Assembly: GCA_028752905.1 (NCBI GenBank)
Contig: JAQNBH010000002.1
Coordinates: 37,392,975-37,456,974, forward strand
DNA from: Cladorhizidae sp. MBARI D1340-BT2
Taxonomy: Eukaryota; Porifera; Demospongiae; Poecilosclerida; Cladorhizidae
DNA length: 64,000 bases
Reading direction: 5' to 3'
How positions within the stretch are numbered: position 1 is the stretch's first letter; each line of letters opens with the position of its first letter. Positions 19,621-31,721 of this stretch are shown one piece after another. A program made the translations under genes and the position numbers. The notes below the pieces were generated by a model. The model did not search any database, was not told the origin of the DNA, and saw only the letters and a list, made by a program, of their open reading frames with translations.

Positions 19621-22600
19621 CACACACCAACTAGCATGGCAGTACAGGTAGGACTACACACCAACTAGCATGGCAGTACAGGTAGGACTACACACCAACT
19701 AGCATGGCAGTACAGGTAGGACTACACACCAACTAGCATGGCAGTACAGGCAGGACTATACACCAACTAGCATGGCAGTACAGGTAGGACTACACACCAA
19801 CTAGCATGGCAGTACAGGTAGGACTACACACCAACTAGCATGGCAGTACAGGTAGGACTACACACCAACTATCATGGCAGTACAGGTAGGACTATACACC
19901 AACTAGCATGGCAGTACAGGTAGGACTACACACCAACTAGCATGGCAGTACAGGTAGGACTACACACCAACTAGCATGGCAGTACAGGTAGGACTACACA
20001 CCAACTATCATGGCAGTACAGGTAGGACTATACACCAACTAGCATGGCAGTACAGGTAGGACTACACACCAACTAGCATGGCAGTACAGGTAGGACTACA
20101 CACCAACTAGCATGGCAGTACAGGCAGGACTATACACCAACTAGCATGGCAGTACAGGTAGGACTACACACCAACTAGCATGGCAGTACAGATAGGACTA
20201 CACACCAACTAGCATGGCAGTACAGGTAGGACTATACACCAACTAGCATGGCAGTACAGGTAGGACTACACACCAACTAGCATGGCAGTACAGGTAGGAC
20301 TACACACCAACTAGCATGGCAGTACAGGTAGGACTACACACCAACTAGCATGGCAGTACAGGTAGGACTACACACCAACTAGCATGGCAGTACAGGTAGG
20401 ACTACACACCAACTAGCATGGCAGTACAAGTAGGACTGCACACCAACTAGGATGGCAGTACAGGTAGGACTACACACCAACTAGCATGGCAGTACAAGTA
20501 GGACTACACACCAACTAGCATGGCAGTACAGGTAGGACTATACACCAACTAGCATGGCAGTACAGGTAGGACTGCACACCAACTAGGATGGCAGTACAGG
20601 TAGGACTACACACCAACTAGCATGGCAGTACAGGTAGGACTACACACCAACTAGCATGGCAGTACAGGTAGGACTACACACCAACTAGCATGGCAGTACA
20701 GGTACGACTACACACCAACTAGCATGGCAGTGCACGTAGGACTACACACCAACTAGCATGGCAGTACAAGTAGGACTACACACCAACTAGCATGGCAGTA
20801 CAGGTACATAGGACTACACACCAACTAGCATGGCAGTACAGGTAGGACTACACACCAACTAGCATGGCAGTACAGGTAGGACTATACACCAACTAGCATG
20901 GCAGTACAGGTAGGACTACACACCAACTAGCATGGCAGTACAGGCAGGACTATACACCAACTAGCATGGCAGTACAGGTAGGACTACACACCAACTAGCA
21001 TGGCAGTACAAGTAGGACTACACACCAACTAGCATGGCAGTACAGGTAGGACTACACACCAACTAGCATGGCAGTACAGGTACATGTAGGACTACACACC
21101 AACTAGCATGGCAGTACAGGTAGGACTACACACCAACTAGCATGGCAGTACAGGCAGGACTACACACCAACTAGCATGGCAGTACAGGTAGGACTACACA
21201 CCAACTAGCATGGCAGTACAGGCAGGACTACACACCAACTAGGATGGCAGTACAGGTAGGACTACACACCAACTAGCATGGCAGTACAGGTAGGACTACA
21301 CACCAACTAGCATGGCAGTACAGGTAGGACTACACACCAACTAGCATGGCAGTACAGGTAGGACTACACACCAACTAGCATGGCAGTACAGGTAGGACTA
21401 TACACCAACTAGCATGGCAGTACAGGTAGGACTATACACCAACTAGCATGGCAGTACAGGTAGGACTACACACCAACTAGCATGGCAGTACAGGCAGGAC
21501 TATACACCAACTAGCATGGCAGTACAGGTAGGACTACACACCAACTAGCATGGCAGTACAAGTAGGACTACACACCAACTAGCATGGCAGTACAGGTAGG
21601 ACTACACACCAACTAGCATGGCAGTACAGGTAGGACTACACACCAACTAGCATGGCAGTACAGGCAGGACTACACACCAACTAGCATGGCAGTACAGGTA
21701 GGACTACACACCAACTAGCATGGCAGTACAGGCAGGACTACACACCAACTAGCATGGCAGTACAGGTAGGACTATACACCAACTAGCATGGCAGTACAGG
21801 TAGGACTACACACCAACTAGCATGGCAGTACAGGCAGGACTATACACCAACTAGCATGGCAGTACAGGTAGGACTACACACCAACTAGCATGGCAGTACA
21901 GGTAGGACTACACACCAACTAGCATGGCAGTACAGGTAGGACTACACACCAACTAGCATGGCAGTACAGGTAGGACTACACACCAACTAGCATGGCAGTA
22001 CAAGTAGGACTACACACCAACTAGCATGGCAGTACAGGTACATAGGACTACACACCAACTAGCATGGCAGTACAGGTAGGACTACACACCAACTAGCATG
22101 GCAGTACAGGTAGGACTATACACCAACTAGCACAGGTAGGACTACACACCAACTAGCATGGCAGTACAGGCAGGACTATACACCAACTAGCATGGCAGTA
22201 CAGGTAGGACTACACACCAACTAGCATGGCAGTACAAGTAGGACTACACACCAACTAGCATGGCAGTACAGGTAGGACTACACACCAACTAGCATGGCAG
22301 TACAGGTAGGACTACACACCAACTAGCATGGCAGTACAGGTAGGACTACACACCAACTAGCATGGCAGTACAGGTAGGACTACACACCAACTAGCATGGC
22401 AGTACAGGTAGGACTACACACCAACTAGCATGGCAGTACAGGTAGGACTACACACCAACTAGCATGGCAGTACAGGTAGGACTACACACCAACTAGCATG
22501 GCAGTACAGGTAGGACTACACACCAACTAGCATGGCAGTACAGGTAGGACTATACACCAACTAGCATGGCAGTACAGGTAGGACTATACACCAACTAGGA

Positions 22601-23919
22601 TGGCAGTACAGGTAGGACTATACACCAACTAGGATGGCAGTACAGGTAGGACTACACACCAACTAGCATGGCAGTACAGGTAGGACTACACACCAACTAG
22701 CATGGCAGTACAGGTAGGACTACACACCAACTAGCATGGCAGTACAGGTAGGACTACACACCAACTAGCATGGCAGTACAGGTAGGACTACACACCAACT
22801 ATCATGGCAGTACAGGTAGGACTACACACCAACTAGCATGGCAGTACAGGTAGGACTACACACCAACTAGCATGGCAGTACAGGTAGGACTGCACACCAA
22901 CTAGCATGGCAGTACAGGTAGGACTACACACCAACTAGCATGGCATACAGGTAGGACTACACACCAACTAACATGACAGTACAGGTAGGACTACACACCA
23001 ACTAGCATGGCAGTACAGGTAGGACTACACACCAACTAGCATGGCAGTACAGGTAGGACTACACACCAACTAGCATGGCAGTACAGGTAGGACTACACAC
23101 CAACTAGCATGGCAGTACAGGTAGGACTACACACCAACTAGCATGGCAGTACAGGTAGGACTACACACCAACTAGCATGGCAGTACAGGTAGGACTACAC
23201 ACCAACTAGCATGGCAGTACAGGTAGGACTACACACCAACTATCATGGCAGTACAGGTAGGACTATACACCAACTAGCATGGCAGTACAGGTAGGACTAC
23301 ACACCAACTAGCATGGCAGTACAGGTAGGACTACACACCAACTAGCATGGCAGTACAGGCAGGACTATACACCAACTAGCATGGCAGTACAGGTAGGACT
23401 ACACACCAACTAGCATGGCAGTACAGGTAGGACTACACACCAACTAGCATGGCAGTACAGGTAGGACTACACACCAACTAGCATGGCAGTACAGGTAGGA
23501 CTATACACCAACTAGCATGGCAGTACAGGTAGGACTACACACCAACTAGCATGGCAGTACAGGTAGGACTACACACCAACTAGCATGGCAGTACAGGTAG
23601 GACTACACACCAACTAGCATGGCAGTACAGGTAGGACTACACACCAACTAGCATGGCAGTACAAGTAGGACTGCACACCAACTAGGATGGCAGTACAGGT
23701 AGGACTACACACCAACTAGCATGGCAGTACAAGTAGGACTACACACCAACTAGCATGGCAGTACAGGTAGGACTATACACCAACTAGCATGGCAGTACAG
23801 GTAGGACTACACACCAACTAGCATAGGTAGGACTACACACCAACTAGCATGGCAGTACAGGTAGGACTACACACCAACTAGCATGGCAGTACAGGTAGGA
23901 CTGACTACACACCAACTAG
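19621..23919. repeat. 34-bp minisatellite array (unit B)
   Basis: About 126 copies of the 34-bp unit with core caccaactagcatggcagta. Variants form multi-copy blocks: the run with ggcaggactata, a normal copy and then acaagtagg appears at about 20943, 21493 and 22170. The ggtacatagg insertion appears at 20808 and 22036. Confidence 0.98.
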
Positions 23920-23924
23920 ACTTG

Positions 23925-24480
23925 GTCCTTTACCTATCAGTGTAGAGAACAAACATTTACAGGACCCTTTACCTATCAATGTAGAGAATAAACATTTACA
24001 GGACCCTTTACCTATCAGTGTAGATAACAAACATTTACAGGACCCTTTACCTATCAGTGTAGAGAACAAACATTTACAGGGCCCTTTACCTATCAGTGTA
24101 GAGAATAAACATTTACAGGACTGTTTACCTATCAATTTAGAGGGGGAAACATTTTCATTTCCCTTTACCTATCAATTTACCTATCAAGAGATCAAACATT
24201 TACTTGACCCTTTACCTATATTATATCAGTGCCTATATTATATCAGTGTAGAGAACAAAGTACAAATATTTACTGGGTCCTTTACCTATCAGTATAGGGA
24301 ACAAACATTTACAGGACCCTTTACCTATCAGTGTAGAGAACAAACATTTACTGGACCCTTTACCTATCAGTATAGAGAACAAACATTTACAGGACCCTTT
24401 ACCTATCAATATATAGAGTACAATCATTTACTTGACCCTTTACCTATCAATGTAGAGAACAAACATTACAGGACCCTTTA
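23925..24480. repeat. 39-bp minisatellite array (unit B)
   Basis: About 14 copies with core ctttacctatcagtgtagag. The array is interrupted by irregular copies at 24120-24250, including the agggggaaacattttcattt variant shared with the other units. Confidence 0.95.
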
Positions 24481-24927
24481 CATAATACATCTCGCTGAAA
24501 TTTGATGCTGGTGGAGCTTTTATGACCTAACCCAAATGTGAGCTTACCAAGCACTCTACTATTATGCACAGAGTAGCAAAGGGCAAAGTTACAGCCCTGG
24601 ACATTGAGTTATTCTGAATGTCATATTTATGTTTTAATTTTGCACAAATTTACAATGACATGGTACAATTACTCCAGGCAAGCACTCCATTGATGTGGCT
24701 ATTCGGTAAAGTATCTCTCAATCTGGCTGCTGTCATCAGCCTTCGAGGTCTGTCATGAAAAGGTGCTGGATGTTTAGAGGAACACCCTTTATATTTAAGA
24801 GGAACTTGTTCTTTATATATATATAAAATATATTATATATGGATTTAAAACTTTCTAACTTGCAAACCTTTTGTGCTTCACATGCTTATATATACCCAAT
24901 ATTTATACATGTGAGGCCATATATGTA
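24481..24927. other. Unique segment, shortened (unit B)
   Basis: This is the same sequence as the start of 5555-6399, followed at 24925 by a junction that skips about 400 bp. No gene is seen. Confidence 0.65.
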
Positions 24928-26668
24928 AATCCTCATAGTGCTCTCTGAAACATGCATCATAGAACATATACATGCATGTAATGTATATGTCTAAAATTCT
25001 CAACTTCTAGTGAAAATCCTCATAGAGCTGTCTGAAACATGCATGCCTAATCCTCCTAGTGCTCTCTGAAACATGCATGCCTAATCCTCCTAGTGCTCTC
25101 TGAAACATGCATGCCTAATCCTCCTAGTGCTCTCTGAAACATGCATGCCTAATCCTCCTAGTGCTCTCTGAAACATGCATGCCTAATCCTCCTAGTGCTC
25201 TCTGAAACATGCATGCCTAATCCTCCTAGTGCTCTCTGAAACATGCATGCCTAATCCTCCTAGTGCTCTCTGAAACATGCATGCCTAATCCTCCTAGTTC
25301 TGCCTGAAACATGCATGCCTAATCCCCCTGAAACATGCATGCCTAATCCTAGTGCTCTCTGAAACATGCATGCCTAATCCTCCTAGTGCTCTCTGAAACA
25401 TGCATGCCTAATCCTCCTAGTGCTCTCTGAAACATGCATGCCTAATCCTCATAGAGCTGTCTGAAACATGCATGCCTAATCCTCCTAGTGCTCTCTGAAA
25501 CATGCATGCCTAATCCTCATAGAGCTGTCTGAAACATGCATGCCTAATCCTCCTAGTTCTGCCTGAAACATGCATGCCTAATCCTCCTAGTGCTCTCTGA
25601 AACATGCATGCCTAGTCCTCCTAGTGCTCTCTGAAACATGCATGCCTAATCCCCCTAGTGCTTCCTGAAACATGCATGCCTAATCCTCCTAGTGCTCTCT
25701 GAAACATGCATGCCTAATCCTCCTAGTGCTCTCTGAAACATGCATGCCTAATCCTCCTAGTGCTCTCTGAAACATGCATGCCTAATCCTCCTAGTGCTCT
25801 CTGAAACATGCATGCCTAATCCTCATAGAACTGTCTGAAACATGCATGCCTAATCCTCCTAGTGCTCTCTGAAACATGCATGCCTAATCCTCCTAGTGCT
25901 CTCTGAAACATGCATGCATAATCCTCCTAGTGCTCTCTGAAACATGCATGCCTAATCCTCCTAGTGCTTCCTGAAACATCTATGCCTAATCCTCCTAGTG
26001 CTCTCTGAAACATGCATGCCTAATCCTCCTAGTGCTCTCTGAAACATGCATGCCTAATCCTCCTAGTGCTCTCTGAAACATGCATGCCTAATCCTCATAG
26101 AGCTGTCTGAAACATGCATGCCTAATCCTCCTAGTGCTCTATGAAACATGCATGCCTAATCCTAATAGAGCTGTCTGAAACATGCATGCCTAATCCTCCT
26201 AGTTCTGCCTGAAACATGCATGCCTAATCCTCCTAGTGCTCTCTGAAACATGCATGCCTAGTCCTCCTAGTGCTCTCTGAAACATGCATGCCTAATCCCC
26301 CTAGTGCTTCCTGAAACATGCATGCCTAATCCTCCTAGTGCTCTCTGAAACATGCATGCCTAATCCTCCTAGTGCTCTCTGAAACATGCATGCCTAATCC
26401 TCCTAGTGCTCTCTGAAACATGCATGCCTAATCCTCCTAGTGCTCTCTGAAACATGCATGCCTAATCCTCCTAGTGCTCTCTGAAACATGCATGCCTAAT
26501 CCTCCTAGTGCTCTCTGAAACATGCATGCCTAATCCTCCTAGTGCTCTCTGAAACATGCATGCCTAATCCTCCTAGTGGCTGTCTGAAACATGCATGCCT
26601 AATCCTCCTAGTTCTGCCTGAAACATGCATGCCTAATCCTCATAGAGCTGTCCGAAACATACATGCTT
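24928..26668. repeat. Second 34-bp minisatellite array (unit B)
   Basis: About 50 copies with core catgcatgcctaatcctcct, the largest of the four arrays of this type. A multi-copy block (ctagttctgcctg, then catgcctagtcctcc, then cccctagtgcttcc) appears at about 25555-25670 and again at about 26205-26310, so a block of several copies was duplicated. Confidence 0.97.
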
Positions 26669-27144
26669 CAGCAGCAAGTCTACTACATATTTAAAAATGA
26701 GCTAGACTTCTATATATGTGCAACCATGGCAGCATGAAATATTTGAAGAGGAGGAAGATTTAAACCAACAGAAAAGACATGAAGTAAAACACCATATGAG
26801 GCATTGCAAGATAGAGCAGATGTCACTAGCTCAACTCTAAGTTTGCAGAAAGATTGGCATATGAGAATAAATTTGCAAGTCATTTAATGTGACCTAGATT
26901 TACACCACATGAAACAGTTGCTAAAGCAGTACTTCTTTAAGGGGTCCACTATATACAGTACCCCAATTTTTTTGTTGTTTCCCCCCCCAAAATATGATGA
27001 CAGTACATGCAAGATGCTGCCTTCCAAATTGGAGAAGATTTGGATGCTACATTCTGGACTTATACTAACTTTAGTACTCCGTTCAAAGATTTGATTCATG
27101 GGAAAGAAACGCGAAGAAGACGCTTCATGTAATAGTTAGTTTCA
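26669..27144. other. Unique segment upstream of the conserved ATG frame (unit B)
   Basis: This copy matches 7131-7607, with small differences in the T/C homopolymer near 26965-26990. No gene is seen. Confidence 0.5.
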
Positions 27145-27630
27145 ATGGCCGCGGAGACCGACAAGGGAAGCAAACCAGTGATTCTGGTCACCCCCCTAGG
27201 AAGCGGCCTGGGACAGAAACTTCCCCTCCCTATTCTTGATTTTTTGGGGTATGTATATGTATTACCACTGCTAGAGCATGCTGATGTTGGTGCTGGTAGT
27301 TTTCCCAGGCTTAGGTGGGGTGCACCTCCAATGCTAGAGCATGCTGATGTTGGTGCAGGTAGTTTTCCCAGGCTTAGGTGGGGTGCACCTCCAATGCTAG
27401 AGCATGCTGATGTTGGTGCAGGTAGTTTTCCCAGGCTTAGGTGGTGTGCACCTCCAATGCTAGAGCATGCTGATGTTGGTGCAGGTAGTTTTCCCAGGCT
27501 TAGGTGGTGTGCACCTCCAATGCTAGAGGGCATCACTGCAGCACTCACCTGTGTGGCTCTCCTTATCCTCATGGTAAGAGGGAGTCACTGCAGACACTCA
27601 CCTGTGTGGCTCTCCTTATCCTCATGGTAA
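27145..27630 (+). CDS. Conserved ATG open frame, expanded by 63-bp repeats (unit B)
   Basis: The N-terminus is the same as the unit A frame (MAAETDKGSKPVILVTPLGS), here 161 codons. Four in-frame copies of a 63-bp repeat add a 21-residue unit containing LEHADVGAGSFPRLRW. A donor-like GTATGT is at 27249. The minus strand is also open for 158 codons. In-frame expansion is compatible with coding but also follows from the period being a multiple of three. The function is unknown. Confidence 0.22.
   Translation: MAAETDKGSKPVILVTPLGSGLGQKLPLPILDFLGYVYVLPLLEHADVGAGSFPRLRWGAPPMLEHADVGAGSFPRLRWGAPPMLEHADVGAGSFPRLRWCAPPMLEHADVGAGSFPRLRWCAPPMLEGITAALTCVALLILMVRGSHCRHSPVWLSLSSW
27280..27530. repeat. 63-bp tandem repeat, four copies (unit B)
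   Basis: Core agcatgctgatgttggtgca with period 63. Units A (about 7738-7800) and C (about 43020-43082) have one copy, and D diverges before it. Confidence 0.95.
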
Positions 27631-27660
27631 GAGGGAGTCACTGCAGGCACTCACCTGTCA
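27537..27660. repeat. 53-bp tandem repeat (unit B)
   Basis: Just over two copies with core ggctctccttatcctcatgg, one fewer than in A. Confidence 0.9.
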
Positions 27661-27669
27661 GTCTGTCAA

Positions 27670-27738
27670 GATGAAGCATGTTAGTACAAGATGAAGCAAG
27701 TTAGCACAAGATGAAGCATGTTAGTACAAGATGAAGCA
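27670..27738. repeat. 20-bp tandem repeat (unit B)
   Basis: Three to four copies of gatgaagcatgttagtacaa, followed by a duplicated acggacatatactctaac block that A lacks and C has. Confidence 0.85.
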
Positions 27739-27759
27739 TATACTCTAACACGGACATAT

Positions 27760-28939
27760 ACTCTAACACGGACCTTCTCCAGCCCGTCATAATTATATAT
27801 ATATGCTCTGAGACCTTCTTCGGTCAGTCATATTCTCTGAGACCTTCAGCCAGTCATATACTCTCACTGGGATCTTCTTCAGCAAGTCACTTGCATATAC
27901 TCTGAGATCTTCTTCAGCCAGTCATATACTCTCACTGGGAGCCAGTCATATACTTCTTCAGCCAGTCATATACTCTGGGACCTTCTTCAGCCAGTCATAT
28001 ACTCTGGGACCTTCTTCAGCCAGTCATATACTCTCACTGGGATTTTATTCAGCCAGTCATATACTCTGGGACCTTCTTCGGCCAGTCATATACTCTGGGA
28101 CCTTCTTCAGCCAGTCATATACTCTGAGACCTTCTTCAGCCAGTCATATACTCTCACTGGGATCTTCCTAAGCCAGTGATATACTCTCACTGGGATTTTA
28201 TTCAGCCAGTCATATACTCTGGGACCTTCTTCAGCCAGTCATATACTCTGAGACCTTCTTCAGCCAGTCATATACTCTGAGACCTTCTTCAGCCAGTCAT
28301 ATACTCTGTGACCTTCTTCAGCCAGTCATATACTGTTGGATCTTCTTCAGCCAGTCATATACTCTGAGTTCTTCTTCAGCCAGTCATCTACTCTGAGACG
28401 TTCTTCAGCCAGTCATATACTCTCACTGGGACCTTCTTCAGCCAGTCATATAGTCTCACTGGGATCTTCTTCAGCCAGTCATATACTCTGAAACCTTCTT
28501 CAGCCAGTCATCTACTTCCCACTGGGATCTTCTTCAGCCAGTCATGTACTGTGGGTCCTTCTTTAGCCAGTCATATAATCTGAGACATTCTTCAGCCAGT
28601 CATATACTCTTGGATCTTCTTCAGCCAGTCATATACTCTGAGACCTTCTTCAGCCAGTAATATACTCTCACTGGGATCTTCTTCAGCCAGTTATGTACTC
28701 TGGTTCCTTCTTTAGCCAGTCATTGGGACCTTGTTCAGCCAGTCATATACTCCGAGACCTTCTTCAGCCAGTCATTTAATCTCACTGGGATCTTCTTCAG
28801 CCAGTCATATACTCTGGGACCTTCTTCAGCCAGTCATATACTCTGAGACCTTCTTCAGCCATTAATATACTCCGAGACCTTCTTCAGCCAGGCATATACT
28901 CTCACAGGGATCTTCTTCAGCCAGTCATATACTCTGGGA
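27760..28939. repeat. 29/33-bp minisatellite array (unit B)
   Basis: About 37 copies with core cttcttcagccagtcatata, with mixed 29- and 33-bp forms. The array ends directly at the NACHT fragment, as in A and C. Confidence 0.95.
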
Positions 28940-29395
28940 TTTATACTTGACGGATTAGACTAATTCCATCCCCAAGAGGAAATCAAGTCCGTTATCCATC
29001 AGTTACTATACGAGGAATGCCTTCCTGAGGCAATGATCGTCGTGGCGTCGCGACCAGTGGCCACTGAGAAACTAAGGTCTCATGCTGGAACCTCTGGTAC
29101 TTCTGCTGGTGGTGCTTCCACTCCTGGTACTTCTGCTGCCAGTACTGCTGCTCTTGTTTCTTCTGCTGTTCCTCGATTCAGTCCACATAGCTCCATTACA
29201 TGTCCTGCACCTACTTCTTTGGCGCACCCATCTAGTAGATACCACTTGGACTCAGTGGTTGGTAGTTGGTCAAAAGAGGAGTCATGTGCAACACATTACA
29301 CGTACACAAAGGTACCAGGTCCTACATCTCCAACTGTTATATGCGTTATATTTGTTGTCTTACTCTTTGTCTACACATTGTATGTCGCACATTGA
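28940..29395 (+). pseudogene. NACHT-domain (NLR-type) gene fragment, unit B
   Basis: The motifs are the same as in unit A: FILDGLD, a TAA at 28961-28963 where Glu is expected, then LPEAMIVVASRPVATEKLRS. Val replaces Ala in the sensor region, which is closer to the usual hydrophobic pattern. The frame continues 120 codons from 29033 and, through the extra 198-bp segment, ends in the hydrophobic run ICVIFVVLLFVYTLYVAH. The Walker A part is absent. Confidence 0.55.
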
Positions 29396-29520
29396 AAGTG
29401 CATCATGTTGCAGCAACATGCTTTTCTGCACACAATGTGTAATGTGATTTTTTAATTTTGTTGTTGTTGTGATATGATTTATGTGTTTTATGTGTGTATT
29501 GTGTGTCGGGCAATATAGCC
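29323..29520. other. 198-bp segment absent from unit A (unit B copy)
   Basis: Unit A reads aggtccatacctcc. B and C have 198 bp between aggtcc and atacctcc, ending gggcaatatagcc. The segment contains the perfect palindrome catgttgcagcaacatg and no GT-AG boundaries, so it is not an ordinary intron. It is either an insertion in B and C or a deletion in A. The A frame across the site is open, which slightly favours insertion. C has it at 45174-45371. Confidence 0.75.
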
Positions 29521-30483
29521 ATACCTCCTCGTGGTGCTCGATGGTAACAAGAGACGCTATATAGTTCCTTGGCAAAATGGCTATAAGTTATTGAATTATG
29601 TTCATTCTCAATAAGCCAAATCCATTATACAGTGTGTCATATATATATAAATAATAATAGTAACATTGTGATATATATATATATATAAAAATAGTCACAT
29701 TGTGTCAAATAATATGTATGTAAACAATATACTCAGGATTATAAGCAATGTTCTTATGGTATGGAGACAGTGCACCTAAAATGTCTCTTGGAGTATGATG
29801 CTCACTGGGTTGCTATCCTGGAGGAGGCAGCTTTGTATCTCAGGTCCGTGTTCAACTGGGATCTGTTGTATTGATAAATAAGCATAATAATATTCATAGT
29901 TGTATTCAGCATGTTTAAAGTTTTTTAATTTTTTTAAAATTTTTTTTAAATTTTTTTTAAATTTTTTTTTTTTTAATCATCATTATCATTATGGTCACAT
30001 AATCTTGACCAGAGTATTATATAAAAAAATTATAAAAAAATGCATTTATCATCATAAACAATGTTTTATGTTGATAAACAAGCATAATTATATTCATATG
30101 CTATGGTCAGAATGTGGTCACAAGCATTTGACCACATTGTTTCAAGTAATAGAAACATATTTATGTAAAAAAACGTTAGAAGCAATATTATGTTTATAAA
30201 TACACAATCATATTCATTGGATGTGGTCACAACATCCTAACCACATTGTTTGAAATACAACCAAAAATATTTAGGCAAAAATTATATATAATCAATGTTC
30301 TTATATTGATTAAATCCATAATCATATTCATACTTTGTGGTCAGTGTGTGTTTTTCACAAAAATTACCACATGTTTATCAACAATAATGCTATCCCGTAA
30401 TATATGGTTGCTAGGTACTATTGCATTCCAGATTTTATATTAATTTTTAACTGTAGCTGTGTCTATTTCCAACAATTCTCCTC
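29521..30483. other. AT-rich segment with degenerate ~115-118-bp repeats (unit B)
   Basis: This is the equivalent of 9562-10431. The T/A-rich homopolymer zone (29920-29975) differs in length and composition from A and C. No gene is supported. Confidence 0.6.
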
Positions 30484-30487
30484 TCTT
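30484..30487. other. Empty TTAA target site (unit B)
   Basis: The sequence is ctcctctc, TTAA, ggggggaagagggctg. It is the unoccupied counterpart of the palindrome insertion at 10432-11211 in unit A. Confidence 0.9.
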
Positions 30488-30885
30488 AAGGGGGGAAGAG
30501 GGCTGAAAACACATATTTTTTCTATATATTTTTTTTTATGGGCCCAAAAGGGTTCATAATATGTCTGGAGTTTGAGTTTCAAGTTTCAGAGCAAGTGAAT
30601 CCTTGCATCAGAAGATATAGCCATTTTTATACAGCGCATTTCATTTCATTTCACTTCACATTGGAAGAGGTTCTCTCCCAGTCTTACCTGGCTACAATCG
30701 GGCGGTCGGCGATGATCGCCTACCCAAAATACAGTTTTTATATATCAAAATGTTGCCAATTTCATGGAGACCCTTACCAGTCGTTTGCGCAATGAATTGG
30801 CCAGGTTGGGGGGTAGTGCGCAACCGCTAAGACGAGCACGTTTTTTTAGGTCAAGGTTCACTTGAAACTTTTACACTGTTGAGTT
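30488..30885. other. Transposon-like 5' flank, non-coding (unit B)
   Basis: This copy matches 11212-11605 with few changes. No domain is recognised in the 85-codon frame at 30538-30795. Confidence 0.4.
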
Positions 30886-31548
30886 ATGGGGAAGAGAACA
30901 GAGAAGCATTTTAACAGAAAGGCCAAGGATTCAAGAAGAGTGAAGACAAGAAGAAGAAAGCCCTACAGGCGGCTGTTGTTGAGCCTGTCACAGTAGCCGC
31001 GCAAGGCAAGTTTTAATGTTTATCTCCATACTAAAAAGTTACTAGCTGTTTCCTTCCTTTGTTAGTGAGTTTCTTGGATCCTGTGGGTGAGGTAGCGCCT
31101 TCTGTGAACCTTCACTTACCTTGCAATCAATTGCAAATGTCTGAAGATAGGCCAGTTCCATTGGTGACTATGACCAGTGACTATGCCCAGGAAGAAGTTG
31201 GCTCTCATGGATCGTTCAGCTGCTTCTGTGGCTGTTGCTACTGGATCTGCTGGCTCTACCTCTTTGGACTTGGGTGGTGTTGGAGAACTAGGTAAGGGTA
31301 ATCGTATAATAAACTTTGATAAGCTTAGAGAGGTCATAGAAAGGTGTAATAAGTTGGTAACTGAGCTCCCTTGCAACTGAAGCCCGTAGGGCAGGCATGG
31401 TTTACTTTTTGTTCAAATTGTAGTAACACTCGAGACATCTCAAACCCTGTATCTGTAGAAGCATTCTTTGAACATCCAGTCAGTTACTGGGTCCTCGCAT
31501 TGCTGGAATTAGTCATTCTGGTCTGGAAGACATCAAGCTGCAGTATCC
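30886..31548 (+). pseudogene. Mutator-like transposase N-terminal remnant (unit B)
   Basis: This is the copy of 11606-12267. One base more than A near 31314 keeps the frame GELGKGNRIINFDKLREVIE open, so B is slightly better preserved here. The NRIIxxxxL block, the CSNC pair and the LGPRIAGISHSGLEDI stretch are all present but in different frames. The call rests on resemblance to animal MULE proteins and is tentative. Confidence 0.4.
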
Positions 31549-31638
31549 ATGAAGTCCATACCATGAAGTTTGCAGAATCTACGGAGCTCTAAAGTTGTAA
31601 CCATAAGTTAAAAAAAAAATGCAACTGTTTCCCCGCAG
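31549..31638. mobile_element. Degenerate element end related to the palindrome arm (unit B)
   Basis: The sequence is nearly the same as 12268-12357 and ends tgcaactgtttccccgcag. The palindrome it resembles is absent from this unit, so this end is an independent, older relative. Confidence 0.55.
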
Positions 31639-31721
31639 AGGTATCTCTGTTGCCTAGTTCAGTATAAGTGTCTCGGTTGCTTAATTCAGCTTAAGTCGCT
31701 CTGTGGCCTAGTACATCATAT

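Noticed and set aside
19473..19664. A minus-strand frame with alternating Ile-Tyr residues
   Set aside because: It is translated from a TA microsatellite and the start of the 34-bp array.
29323..29520. The 198-bp segment as an intron of the NACHT-linked frame
   Set aside because: It lacks GT and AG at its ends and is simply absent from the unit A DNA, so splicing does not explain it.
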